Notes under the pieces: model-generated | What the model saw: the letters and a program-made list of their open reading frames with translations, nothing else | The model's database searches: none | What the model was told of the DNA's origin: nothing | NCBI GenBank assembly: GCA_013400115.1 | Contig: VXBP01004611.1 | Coordinates: forward strand, 124,001 to 188,000 | Length of the DNA stretch: 64,000 bases | Reading direction: 5' to 3' | Origin: Rhinopomastus cyanomelas | Lineage: Eukaryota > Chordata > Aves > Bucerotiformes > Rhinopomastidae | Position numbers and translations under genes: made by a program | Shown: one piece after another, positions 30,792-41,534 of the stretch | How the letters are laid out: the number at the start of each line of letters is the position of its first letter | How positions within the stretch are numbered: the first letter of the stretch is position 1

Positions 30792-31215
30792 CATACAGCA
30801 AAGAGGATGATGAAGGATGTGGAGCACCTCCCTTACGAGGAGAGGCTGTGGGAGCTGGGTCTCTTGAGCTTGGAGGAGACTGAGAGGTGACCTCATTATA
30901 AATATTTGAAGGATAGGTGTCAGCAGGATGGAGCCAGGCTCTTCTCAGTGTCATCTAGTGATAGGACAAGGGGCAATGGTTGTAAACTGGAATAGAGGAG
31001 GTTCCACATAAATATGAGAAGGAACTTCTTCCCAGTGAGGGTGACAGAGCACTGGAAGACGCTGCCGATGGAGGTTGTGGAGTCTCCTTCACTGGAGACG
31101 TTTAAAACCCACCTGGATGTGTTCCTGTGTGACTTGGTCTAGGTGATCCTGCTGTGGCAGGGGGATTGGACTAGATGATCTTTCGAGGTCCCTTCCAATC
31201 TCTAATGATTCTATG
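30792..31215 (+). mobile_element. CR1 group A copy nested in older CR1
   Basis: Plus-strand CR1 from GATGATGAAGGATGTGGAGC through the ORF2 tail (TGG retained where others have TGA, near 31053) to CTAATGATTCTATG. It lies inside a minus-strand older CR1 and has short flanking ATCCAG repeats. This orders the two insertions: the older subfamily was in place first. Confidence 0.95.
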
Positions 31216-31221
31216 ATCCAG
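31216..31221. repeat. target-site duplication ATCCAG, right
   Basis: Partner of 30786-30791. Confidence 0.75.
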
Positions 31222-31466
31222 TCTGGCCTTGAACACCTCAAGGGGTATTCCACAGCATCTCCAAGGCAATCCATTTAAGTCTCTCTACCCTTGCACTGAA
31301 GACCTTCTTCCTAAAAACGAACCTAAACCTACTCTTCTTCAGTTTAAAACCATTCCCCTTGTCCTGCCAATAGATCCCTCTCTAGTCTTCCTGTAGGTTC
31401 CCTTCAGGTATCGGAAGGCAGCTACAAGGTCCCTAAAGAGTCTTCTTTTCTCTGCCATAGGCTGAA
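31222..31466 (-). mobile_element. older CR1, right part
   Basis: TCTGGCCTTGAACACCTCAA to TCTGCCATAGGCTGAA continues the minus-strand CR1 from 30785. The reverse strand encodes decayed ORF2-tail sequence (EKRRLFRDLVAAFRYLKGTY). Confidence 0.92.
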
Positions 31467-34209
31467 ATGACACTCTTAGAGAGGTCTGATGCTCAAGATG
31501 GACACAGTGCATTCTCCAGGCATGGACTGGAGCAGGAAAGCCCACCGTGCATTGCCGTGAGCCTGGCACTAATACCTGTCCTTGCTAGGTCCATCCCTAT
31601 TAGATGCCATGGCAAGAGACACAGCCTGAGCAGGAAAGTTCCCAGAAGATGTCAGGTTTAACTGTTTGAAAGAGAACTTGTTGAGCAGTTTCATTAAAAG
31701 TCCTTGTTTAAAACAGCTCTCCTAGAACAGCAGAGGAGGACACCACTAACGGAGACGTGCTGCTTTCCAGAGAAGTTCTGGATTGATTCACACTCTCAGA
31801 CAGATACCGCCGAGCACTGTCGGACTCCTACAGGCAAGACTGGTCTTTTTACCACAATATCTAATGCACAGACTGCTCTAAGGGACCTAAACATGTAGCA
31901 GTGACCACTAGAGTCCTCCTTTCTTCATGCCACAGTAACATCTGCCACCAAAACTCAGAGAGGAAGGACTGGTGTGAATTAGTGTTCTGAACACAGCCAA
32001 ATTCAGGCGTAGTGACTAAACACAAAGATAACAAAGGAGCTACTGACGCTGTCTCCATCCCTTGACATCTTCACTGGCAGGCCATTTTGGAGTAAGACTT
32101 ATTGGGCTCCTTGCCAGGGTGACTGGGTAAATCCAATGATTCATGAAATGTAAACTTCCAGTTGTTGATCTTGTGATAGTCTCTGCCCTTAAAGCTAATC
32201 CAGCTGTTCACAGAAGTTTCCTCTGTTTTCCTGGAGCCTGGCACAATGAGCAAGATGAAGTGTAGGACAATGCGAGGGCGTAGTGTCAGACTGACGGGGC
32301 CCATGTCTTGACCTGACTAATTCATAGGTCTCTCTGTGCACATGGGATGGCGAGGAACTGCTGAAAAGCTGCTCTCTGATCAGACAGGGGAAGGAAGGAG
32401 GACACCAAGCGGTGCAGAAACTAGTGTGATGAAATCACCTTTTCTGCCCTTCAGGAAGATGGAGATGGTTCTTTTTGCATCCAGAATCCATTTGCTCTGG
32501 GTTGGGTGGGAAGAAGTGGAAATCTGCAGACCCATTCTGCTGTTAAAACTGGTTCTGGCTTACAAAGCTGGACAGTTTTTCCAGCTCATTTCCAGGCTAC
32601 ACTGGAGCCATTTTCAAGCTTCAGAGTGAACCCAGAAGTAAACCAACCAAACAACAATTCGAGAGCTCGTGTGGCAGATCAGCTGAAGTGCTGGGTCGCT
32701 CTTCCCCAGAAACCACTCCACAGTTTTCACTGCAGTTACCAAAGCAGGTCTCCACTGACCTATTAGACAAAGCTCAGAGTCAAAACCAGACCCTCACAAG
32801 CTTTCTGCACAGCCCCACCCCTCCAAAGGGTCAGTCGGCAGTTTCAATAGCTGCTGGACCTCACCCTTTCAGTTGCCTCCACAACACACAAACTTCTCAC
32901 AGCTTGCTTTAAATTAGTCGTGGGACAGCAGAGAGGAATGAGAAGGATTTGAAAAGATGAAGGTTTAGGTGCAAATGGTAATTTATGTCTTCCAGAAAAT
33001 GCAAGTCAAACCTTGCCTGTTCTGGCCCTTCAGCACTCCCGATGGGAACAGGATGTGCGTTCAGCATATCTCCAAGGTATTCTCATATGAACATGACAAC
33101 CGGGTGCCTACTGCGAGGACAGCTCTAACAAATCACCCACATTCTTTTCAAGCCAACGCTGCAATTGTTCTTCTTGTCAGATCATCTGGCTTCAGTGTGG
33201 GCTCCCTTCAATTTCCAACGCGGAAAGTATTTCCAATAGTTGACAGATGTCTTTCCTCGCTTTACACTCCCTTCTTACCCTCTGCAGTGCTAGCCTTACA
33301 GGAAATACCGAGTTAATTGGAAAGATTAGGGAAGGTCTCCTCCAGCTATTGGAGGAGAAAGTGGGAGCAGTCAGAACCCAGTAAAAGGAGGATAATTCCT
33401 TGAACATGTAAAATTAAAAGCTAAAATAAAATATCAACAGCCAGGGGAAGGAAGGGCTCTAAAACCACGTTGGATGTTTGTTATCACTCAGTGCAAAATG
33501 AAGTGATCTCTCTCTCTCAATAACTTTAATTCCTTGCCCACGTGCAGGAGACTTTTCCCAAGAAGGAAGGATTTGTGAACTGTTACTAGAAATCCGACTG
33601 GATCCCGCTGTGCGACACCAGGGCTATGGTCCCTCTCACCAGTTTATCCCTCGGGTTTTTCACACATTAATTACTCCCCTGTGGAAGACACTGTATTTGT
33701 TCTCAGCAGCAAAAAACACCAGCAGCAGCACACAGAGGAATTTTTGAGGCATGTAGATAATGCAATTTCTATAGAAACTGTCTCTTGTGAGCTCACTGGA
33801 TTTGGAAGGAGGTAGAGTGTGATGCTGGGATTTCTAAAGGACGAGAAGTCCTCCCAGTTGATCTTGGATCTGGGTGCAGGTTTTCACCTCCACCTCCTCT
33901 TCCCTATGTCATAGACAATATCACTATACTCACACCAGTACCAGTTTGGTCTGGAGTTTGATCTGCTCCCATTTCCAGGCTATACTCAAGTGTGAGCAGC
34001 TCCAAAGGATTTTCTTCCTGGAAGGACACAAAACACACCCTGTCCTAATTATCCTTCTGAAAGTACTGGAAGCAGCTAAGCTGTTTGGACAGCAGGAGCC
34101 TACAGTCATAACGGAGACATCTAAGCACCACCGAACTAAATGCATTACTCCTTTTGGTAGTGCTCCTCTTGCTCCATCCTCCTCAAAAAGAGAAGGGGGA
34201 AAAAAGAAA
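31467..34209. other. unique sequence, no feature seen
   Basis: About 2.7 kb without recognised repeats. A 77-codon minus frame (32071-32304) starts at an ATG with an upstream in-frame stop and ends at a TGA. I recognise no family in it. The 115-codon plus frame at 32969-33316 likewise has no domain. Confidence 0.5.
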
Positions 34210-34425
34210 ATCATAGAATCACAGGACATTAGGGATTGGAAGGGACCTCAAAAGATCATCCAGTCCAATCCCCCAGCCACAGCAGGATCACCTAGATCAA
34301 GTCACACAGGAACAGAACCAGGTGGGTTTTAAAAGTCTCCAGAGAAGGAGATTCCACAAGTCCCCCGGGCAGCCCATTCCAGTGCTCCGTCACCCTCTCT
34401 GTGAAGAAGTCCTGTCTCATATTTC
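34210..34425 (-). mobile_element. CR1 group A 3' end
   Basis: The plus strand reads TCATAGAATCACAGGACATT through the group A block to CCCGGGCAGCCCATTCCAGT and CTGTGAAGAAGTCCTGTCTC. Minus-strand CR1 of about 215 bp that reaches the end of ORF2 and retains TGG at the VTEHWN position. Confidence 0.95.
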
Positions 34426-36093
34426 TTTGTCCTGCAGAGACCAGCTGCAAAATCCCTGTGTGAGGAAAGCGTACCGAAGGAAAAAGCCCTGCGTGAGTGA
34501 TGCTGAACATCCAGCGCTCAGCTCCTCGGCTGCACTGCAAGAGGACATGGAGTTCGATCACAGCTGGAGCACGACTGTGTGAGCAGACAATAAATTAAAA
34601 GCAAAAGGTTTTGTGTTTAGACCTAGGTGAGGAAGCACAGACAGTTAACAAAACCGTGGTGACTCAAGGTACAAGTCAGTGACAGTAACTGCAGGGCTCT
34701 ACAGTCTCCTGGCAGGAAATCCCTTCATGAAGGTGCAGGTCTCGGAGCTGTTAGCACCATTACAACTGGTGGGGATAATTTGGGATAATTTTCGAGATCG
34801 GTACTATTTGTGTCATGCCAGTCAGCATTTATCCTGCAGGTCAAAACTCAGCGCTCATTTGAAAGACGTTTCAAAGCCTTACCTGCTCAGGCATCTGGAA
34901 GCACTTAGGCACGTGAACCTGTTTGCTATTTATGCTGCTTAACGGTTCCCACGTTGGTGTGGGGTGGAAAGTTGGGTGATAGCAAAGAAAACACTGAAGT
35001 GCAAGACCCAGTGTCTTTCCCAAGGCAATGGGATGTTAGAAGTCCACTAGCAGCTTTGTTTGCTCTTTGTTTTCTCCTTATCTCGTGCCTTGAGGGTCCC
35101 AGCAAGCAAGGAACAGGGTAAGGGAAGGAAAATGAAGGATAGCCATGACCTCAGCTGAGGAGCTGCTCTGATGACACGAGGATGAAGACTGTCAAAGTCT
35201 GATGGAGAACAGGAGCATCCATAAGGGAATCTGCAAGGAGCAAGACCTTAAGTAGGATGCCTCAGCTGAGGAGGCTGAACAGATGGGATCCAGTGAGGGA
35301 AGGATCTTCTGCCAGAAGCCATAAAGCCTGAAGAAAGCCCATAAGAATTGGAAGGGCTGCAAGGATGCTTCATGAGCACCACTGAACTGCCAAAAGGAAG
35401 CCTCAGGTCTGCAGCTCAGAACTAAAACTACCCACAGCACATCCTGGGTAATTCTGGCTTAAAGTTCAGAGTAGCTTTGTGTTCACAGATCGCACCTCCC
35501 CATGCCACATGTGCTGGTTGGCAGAAAGACAGACAGAAACTGCAGCAGAAGGCAGGCCATGATGTAGAAGAGCTCCAAGGCAGGACTATCACCTTATGCA
35601 AACAAAGCAATAACAACCAAAGTTCAGTGCTGATAGAGGCAGAGCTGTACACGCTGGAAGGTCCTCTCTTTCCTGCAAGGGGCAGAAAGGGACTGAGAGC
35701 ATTAAAGCAGAAGGGACAGGGGAAACCTCAGCTGAACCTACAAGCACAGTGAACAACATGCCTCAGTGAAACTGTCATGGAGAGATGGAGTAGCAGGGAT
35801 GTGCTACTCTGCTACAGGGTACTCCATCTCTGAAGGATGCAGGGCAGGAAGGGTTCAGAGAAGCTGAGCAAACAGTGAGGCAAGAAGAATGTTCTCTCTG
35901 AAGAGCCAGTACAAGTCACCTTAAAAGGCAACAAAAAAAGGAAGGGACAAAGCAAACCACTTTCTATCGTTTGAAGAAACCTGTTGAGGAATCTCCTTTT
36001 CCTTCTTCCCCAGAACCAGCAGAGAAAAATCAGTCCAGAGGACACCAAAAGGCAGGGTTTCATGCAGCCTCATCACTAGGATATGGAGGCCAC
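34426..36093. other. unique sequence, no feature seen
   Basis: No recognised repeat or gene. All frames are under 95 codons without domains. Confidence 0.5.
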
Positions 36094-36590
36094 TATAGAA
36101 TCATAGACTGTATCAGGCTGGGATGGACCTTTAAAGGTCATCTAGTCCAACCCCACTGGAGTGAGCAGTAGAACAGATTGCTCAGAGCCCCATCATGCCT
36201 GACCTTGAATGCCTTCAGGAATGGAGCTTCTACCAGCTCTCTGAGCAACCTGTGCCAGTGATCCACCACCCTCACTGTTCCAAGCTTTTTTCTAACGTCC
36301 AATCTAAACCTGCCATGGTCTAGTTTAAAACCATTGCCCCTCATCCTGTCACTGCACACCCTCGTGAACAGTCCGTCTCCAGCTTTCCTGTAGGTCCCTT
36401 TCAGGTACTGAGAGGCCACCAAGAGATCTCACTGGAGATCTCTCTTCTCCAGGCAGCACAGTCTCAACTCTTCCAGCCTGTCCTCGCAGGAGAGATGCTC
36501 CAGCCCTCTGACCATTTTTGTGACCTCCTCTGGACACGCTCCAACAAGTCCACATCCTTCTTGTGTTGGGGACTCCACAGCTATGATAAG
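36094..36590 (-). mobile_element. CR1 fragment, ~500 bp (older subfamily)
   Basis: A minus-strand CR1 read from its 3' end (ATAGAATCATAGACTGTATC) through CTGAGCAACCTGTGCCAGTG to TCCTTCTTGTGTTGGGGACT. Contains a 9-bp perfect hairpin AGAGATCTC / GAGATCTCT (36422-36443). It belongs to an older subfamily than group A. Confidence 0.93.
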
Positions 36591-37907
36591 GTGTCAGTAA
36601 ACCTGAAGCTCCCATTTAGCTTCAGGAGACAACCACAGATGAGATGTGTATGGATATCCTGGGTGATCACTCAGGCAACATCTTGGAATTAGTGTCTAGA
36701 GCAGTTTTAGAGATGCTCTGCACAGATCTGCAAGCCCCAATGTTTTAGCCTTCCTCCGAAGCAGCTCCCCTTTGGGAAAAGGGTAGTAACAGCTAGAGAA
36801 AACATGACAGTGTTTCTCCCTGGTCCACAGTTACCCTGGTTGAAGCAAGGACAGGCAGCACAGCTGGCACTGCCATGGCAGATGTGGCAGCACTCACCAC
36901 CGTGGTTTCACACGGCCTCGGTGACACACATGTGGCAACGTGAGGACGGACACCTGCCAGCTCCCAAAGCCAACAAATTCCTGAGTGTGCAGCAGCAAAG
37001 TAAACAAATACAACAACGACTTGCCCCAACAGCAACTTGGGGCAGAAGTCCTGGCTTGTCTGAAGTATCAATAAATGGTGCTTCAGAAGAGCATGAGGTT
37101 CATGTGCTCTGGAACACCCACGCAAGTCTTCAGGGGCAAGTATTCCTCCTTAGCTTTGGAGCTACTTTAAACCTTCACCCTGTCACCATGCCAAGGCACA
37201 GAACCCATGGCAGTGCTCCCTTGCCAGCCTGCACTGCTCTGCACACCAGTGTCCCCATGGGATCCTCCAGCCAAGGTGTCCATCACCCCACATCCAGGTC
37301 TCTCTTTTCATGTTTTGCTTCCCCTCAAGGAATCTGCAGGACAGTTGGTCCATTTTTCTTCACCAAGTCAGTGTTTTGCTCTGCCAAGGCTTGCACTCAG
37401 ATCTCAGTTTGCCTTTGAACCCCATCTTGTAATTACCTTTGTTATCAAATTCTTTTTCAAGAGAAAGGAACGGCCCTGGTCTTGAAACAAGCTCAGATTT
37501 GTGACCTGACTTTAAATACATTCAGCTGAAAGCCATTAGCAATTATTCAATTGCCTTTGCTGTAAAATGGCTTAAATTACTCAACTTTAGTCCATTATTT
37601 GAAGAAAAAATATCATTTAAACCTTCAGGTTTAGAGAAGTACATTAAAGGCATTTAACAGTCAGAGCACAGTTCTCCTGCGCACAAGTCCCATCCCCACC
37701 CGAGACGATGCTGGGTCCAAGCACGCATGGGGCCATGACTGAGCTGCAGAGGACTTAACCCCAGGGGCTGTGCCCTGTGTCCTGCCACTGATCTACCTGC
37801 CTACCCCACCCCAGAAAGCTCCTTCAGCTCGGTCATGCCGTGGCAGCCTAACTCTCCACCAGATGCTTTGCCCCAGTGCTGTTGCCAGCACAATTTGCCC
37901 TGATGAA

Positions 37908-37985
37908 AGAAGGAAAAAAAATAAAGAAAAATGAGAAAAAGAAGAGGGAAAAGAGAAAATTCAGGGGAGGGGGGATGAAGGAAAA
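37908..37985. repeat. A/G-rich low-complexity tract
   Basis: About 78 bases that are almost all purine on the plus strand, a mixture of GAAAA, GAAGA and GGGGAGGGGGG. It may be a decayed GAAA-type microsatellite. Confidence 0.85.
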
Positions 37986-38829
37986 AGTCAAACAAAAGGT
38001 TTGGTGGCAGCACAGACTAAGCACTATTTCTGCTGCCTTGTGGCAATGAACTCTGCTTTGTTTTCTCCCCCTCTGCTCTGACTTTTGCCCGTACTCGGGG
38101 CCGGGGGCTCTGGCCACTGAAACTACTGGTGGGATGCAGCACATCCATCTGGCATCGGTCTCAGGAATTTCATTTCTAATGTCCCTAAGAAATCCTGAGC
38201 TGCATTTCATCCCTATAACCCACGGGAACAGACAGCAAAATTTGCCAAAAGAGGGAGCATTCCCTAAATGCTGAAGATGGACCATCTCCATCCAGCCCAA
38301 AGCCTGCAGGGCTTTGCAGCAAAGGGACCTGTCAAAACCTACAGCCAGACACCATCAGGACTTTATGTTCCAGCATCACTCACAAGTTAAAAAACAAAGC
38401 ATCTGACCTTTAGTTAGGTCTAAGAGGACATAGACTGACCTGGGGACCACAATGTGCATCTGGAACCATGATGGAGACATCTAGGCACACATTCACTCTT
38501 CATGGGCAGCCACAAGAACAGCTTGGGGCATCCAGGAAGCAACACAGGGTGGTTATAGAGCAGGAGCTGACTCCCTACATGAGGTCTGGGTGTACCAGCA
38601 CCTTCTTTCAAAGAAGGTCTCTGACACTGTGCTGCGTCCTAACTCGTCCCCGAGTCCATCATCAGGGCCGTCTGAAGGTAGAAATAGTCAATGCCCCACT
38701 GCAGGGCTGTTGTTAATTCTCTTTGGAAATGGAAGAAGGGAAGAACAGGTACAAGACCATTACTGATGCCACTGCAGAGAGAGACCTCTGGCTCTCAAGC
38801 ATCTTAATTCTAATTAATTCTAAATGCAA

Positions 38830-38868
38830 TCTGGGCCACATTCAGATGCGGCTTCAATGTGGCCCAGA
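38830..38868. other. perfect inverted repeat / hairpin, 13-bp stem
   Basis: The arms TCTGGGCCACATT (38830-38842) and AATGTGGCCCAGA (38856-38868) are exact reverse complements around a 13-base loop. The GC-rich stem should be very stable as RNA or cruciform. It lies in non-repeat sequence. Confidence 0.85.
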
Positions 38869-39360
38869 CCAAGAGACATTCAACCTTCACAAAGATTGGG
38901 GGGGAAGTTTGGAATGGACAAACCTCCCCCCTCCCCACACCTTCCTGCCAACTCCACCTCAGATATTTTCCTAACAGCACTTTCTGGAGCTGACAGTCCC
39001 TGCTGCAGCGGTGGCCAGCACAAGTCCCCGCTCTGCAGTGGTGGTTTGGCAGCTTTATGATGTTTTACATCACTTTTGCAAAGAACACCATAGCAATAAA
39101 ATTTGTAGTTTTCCTAAACCCCCAGAATCCATTTAATCAAAACAGTCCGGCGGCCGCACCAGGGCATTATGCAAGTGCAAGGCTGCTTCTCCTTCAGCAG
39201 CCGGAGGAGGAATTTGCTGACAAGTCAAGATTAAACTTCAGGTTCCTTCTGCTCTCCCCAGTCATTATGTGCTGTTAAGAAGAAATGTCAAGTTAATTAA
39301 TTCAATCTCAGGAGAGGGGAAACCCACACAGGACTGTCTTCAACATGGAAGTTAAGTAGT

Positions 39361-39838
39361 GAGTACTGAGTACTGTGTCCAGTTTTGGTCCCTACTACAC
39401 AAAACAGATGGGGACAGGCTGGAAAGGGTGCGAAGAAGGGTCATGAAGATGATCAGAGGATGGAAGAAAAGGTTGAGAAAGCTGGGGATGTTCAGCCTTG
39501 TGAAGAGAAGGCTTAGGGAGGGCCTTATCCTCATGAACTAGTACCTAAAGAGTAGCTACGTTGCTGACTCCCTTTTTACAAGGGATCATATGGAAGAGAC
39601 AAGGGGTGATGGGTGTAAGTTACTCCTGGGAAGATTCTGACTGGAGTCCTGAAGAACGTTCTTCACCATTAGAGCATAATCTCCCAAGGGAAGTGGTCGA
39701 TTGCCCTACCTTAGACAGTTTTAAGACCCAGCTAGACAGACTGCTGGGACACCTAATTTAAACTCTATATTTAGCGTGATAGGTTGGACTAGACGATCCT
39801 CAAGGTCCCTTCCAACCTGTTGTTCTATGAATCTGTAA
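39361..39838 (+). mobile_element. CR1 fragment, ~480 bp (older subfamily)
   Basis: Plus-strand ORF2 tail and 3' end. The frame reads STEYCVQFWSLLHKTDGDRL near 39362-39420 and LRKLGMFSLVKRRLREGLIL near 39475-39535, then breaks. It ends AAGGTCCCTTCCAACCTGTT and CTATGAATCTGTAAG. It is clearly diverged from group A (GGTTGGACTAGACGATCCTC). Confidence 0.92.
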
Positions 39839-39892
39839 GGGGAAAGGTTGAACGCGTTTACTGCCATGTGGAGAGCTGCAGCCTCCTGCTGC

Positions 39893-39939
39893 GGGGGGGG
39901 GGGGGGGGNCGCCTTCTCTGGGGGGGGGGGGGGGGGGGG
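39893..39939. repeat. two poly-G runs around an unresolved base (N at 39909)
   Basis: Sixteen G (39893-39908), then N and CGCCTTCTCT, then twenty G (39920-39939), then TCGCC. If the N is T, both runs are followed by TCGCC, which suggests a local duplication or an assembly error around one G tract. Strong G-quadruplex potential. Confidence 0.92.
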
Positions 39940-40164
39940 TCGCCGTGGGGTAGCCTTGCTGGAAATCATTTCACTCAAAATTAAGTTAGCACCCCTTAAA
40001 TTAATTTGCACCATCAACCCCTCTGAATTCCAAGCCACTTTCTGTCATACATCTTGTTTTCTTCCTAGGACGTGCCTGTATTCATAGCCCAGGGCTTGGC
40101 ACGAGCGCGGGGAGCAGCACCTCACCTCCCTCCACACCAGGAACGGGTGGGCAGGTGGTAGAAC

Positions 40165-40400
40165 CCCATAAACCACAATTAACCTTTTCATTAAACGACA
40201 ACTCCCGGAGAGAAAATGGGGCTGTATTGAAAGGAATGAGGCTGCTTTATGTTAACGGCGAGGCTCAAACCTTAAAACAAAATATTTGTGCTTACATAAA
40301 TAGTTGGAAAGGTACAAGTGTCATAACACTGGGTGTTTGTTATTGGAGCAGGAGTTTGCCTCCTGCCTGCAACAAACTGTCATAACAAAGCCGGCCCTGG
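40165..40400. other. possible conserved noncoding element
   Basis: By eye only. Non-repetitive, AT-richer than the flanks, with CACAATTAACC, CATTAAACGAC, TTAAAACAAAATATTTGTGC and two related words (TGTCATAACAC at 40319, TGTCATAACAAAG at 40379). The block ends in an AACAAAG core like SOX/TCF sites. Confidence 0.27.
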
Positions 40401-41278
40401 GCTCGCTGCGTTTACTCCTGGCTGCCGTGTTTAAAAGTCACAGACAATCCCAAGCTATAAACAGATGCACGAGAGCTCACACAAAGGCTCCTGTCAAAGC
40501 CAGGCTTGTATCAGCATGACAGACCCAACGTCATCTCAGGGGGTGCAAAGTTTATGGAGCTGCACGATTGGACCCAGTGTTGTCCCAGGACTACAAGACA
40601 CCCTGCTGCTCCACCAAAGCCTGCCCAAAACACCATGAGCAGCAGAAGGGTGACTGGAGACCTGTGTGTCCTAAAACATGCTTTTTGCAGAGAATGTCTT
40701 CAGCCCCAGTGCAAGCTAAGCTGGGCTCTCCAACCCAGCCCAGCCCAGCCCAAGGAGGGAGACTTTTATCGGGTCCGGCCAACAGCAGAAGCTTCCCAGC
40801 TGCTTGCAGCACCAGAGAAGCCAGGACTGGGAGCCATGAGAGCTCACTGCAGCTCCTCCCCATCAGCAGGGCCCACCTGCTACAGCAGAATGCTTTGGCA
40901 GCCTTTCAGCCTTGGAATCTACCCATCCCATGGGTGGGAGAGGTTTCAGACCCAGAGGGACTAATATAGCTCAGGTGCACAGCAGAGTTGGGTAGGGGAT
41001 CTGTGGGGTCTCTGTGTATGGCCAACATGTCCCCATGCCCCTAAAGAGGAGGAACTGGGAGGCGATGGGGCAGGAGGTGGACTGCACAGGGCTCCCATAA
41101 CCAGCTCTGAATTAGCACTGTCCCAGTGGCTGCTCCAAGGCAAGGATCGTCCCCAGCAGTTAACCATCTCCTGCCTCCACCAACAGCCCCTGAGCTGACT
41201 GGTGCCTGGACCATGGACCCAGTGTCCATCCCCTTGTTTTCCATACCTCAACTCACCTTGATGATTCAAAGCTTGGGC

Positions 41279-41534
41279 ACAAGGAGCAATAGGTGTGAGC
41301 TGGAACAGAAGAGGTTCCCCAAAAAAATGAGAAGGAACTTCTTCAGGGTGAAGGCAACAGAGCCCTGCAACAGGCTGCGCAGGGGGACTGTGGAGTCTCC
41401 CTCTTTGTAGATATTTAAAACACCTGGACACGTTCTTGTGTGACTTGATCTAGGGGGTCCTGCTCTGGCGGGGGGGGATTGGACTAGGCGATCTTTCAAA
41501 GTCCCTTCCAATCCCTAGTGTTCTATGATTCTGT
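41279..41534 (+). mobile_element. CR1 group A-related 3' end, ~255 bp
   Basis: From ACAAGGAGCAATAGGTGTGA to CCCTAGTGTTCTATGATTCT. Plus-strand CR1 with more substitutions than most group A copies (CTGCGCAGGGGGAC, TTTCAAAGTCCC). Confidence 0.94.

Larger units (their letters stand above)
36591..39360. other. unique sequence with purine tract and strong hairpin
   Basis: Holds a purine-rich tract (about 37908-37985) and the hairpin at 38830-38868. The longest open frame of the window (204 codons, 36804-37418 plus) lies here. It has no recognised domain, no repeat and no obvious start context, so I do not annotate it as a gene. Confidence 0.5.
39839..41278. other. unique sequence with poly-G/N tract and one possible conserved block
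   Basis: Contains the interrupted poly-G at 39893-39939 and a candidate conserved element at 40165-40400. Frames of 133-156 codons at 40506-41431 overlap in opposite registers and have no recognised domain. Confidence 0.5.

Noticed and set aside
32071..32304. 77-codon minus-strand ORF with a plausible-looking sequence (hydrophobic start, then WISFKGRDYHKINNWKF)
   Set aside because: I could not match it to any family, and a 77-codon ORF is expected by chance. A protein search would be needed to revive it.
36804..37418. 204-codon plus-strand open frame, the longest in the window
   Set aside because: No recognised domain, and the composition looks like translated random GC-balanced DNA. At this length a chance frame in 64 kb is plausible. 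Not annotated as a gene.
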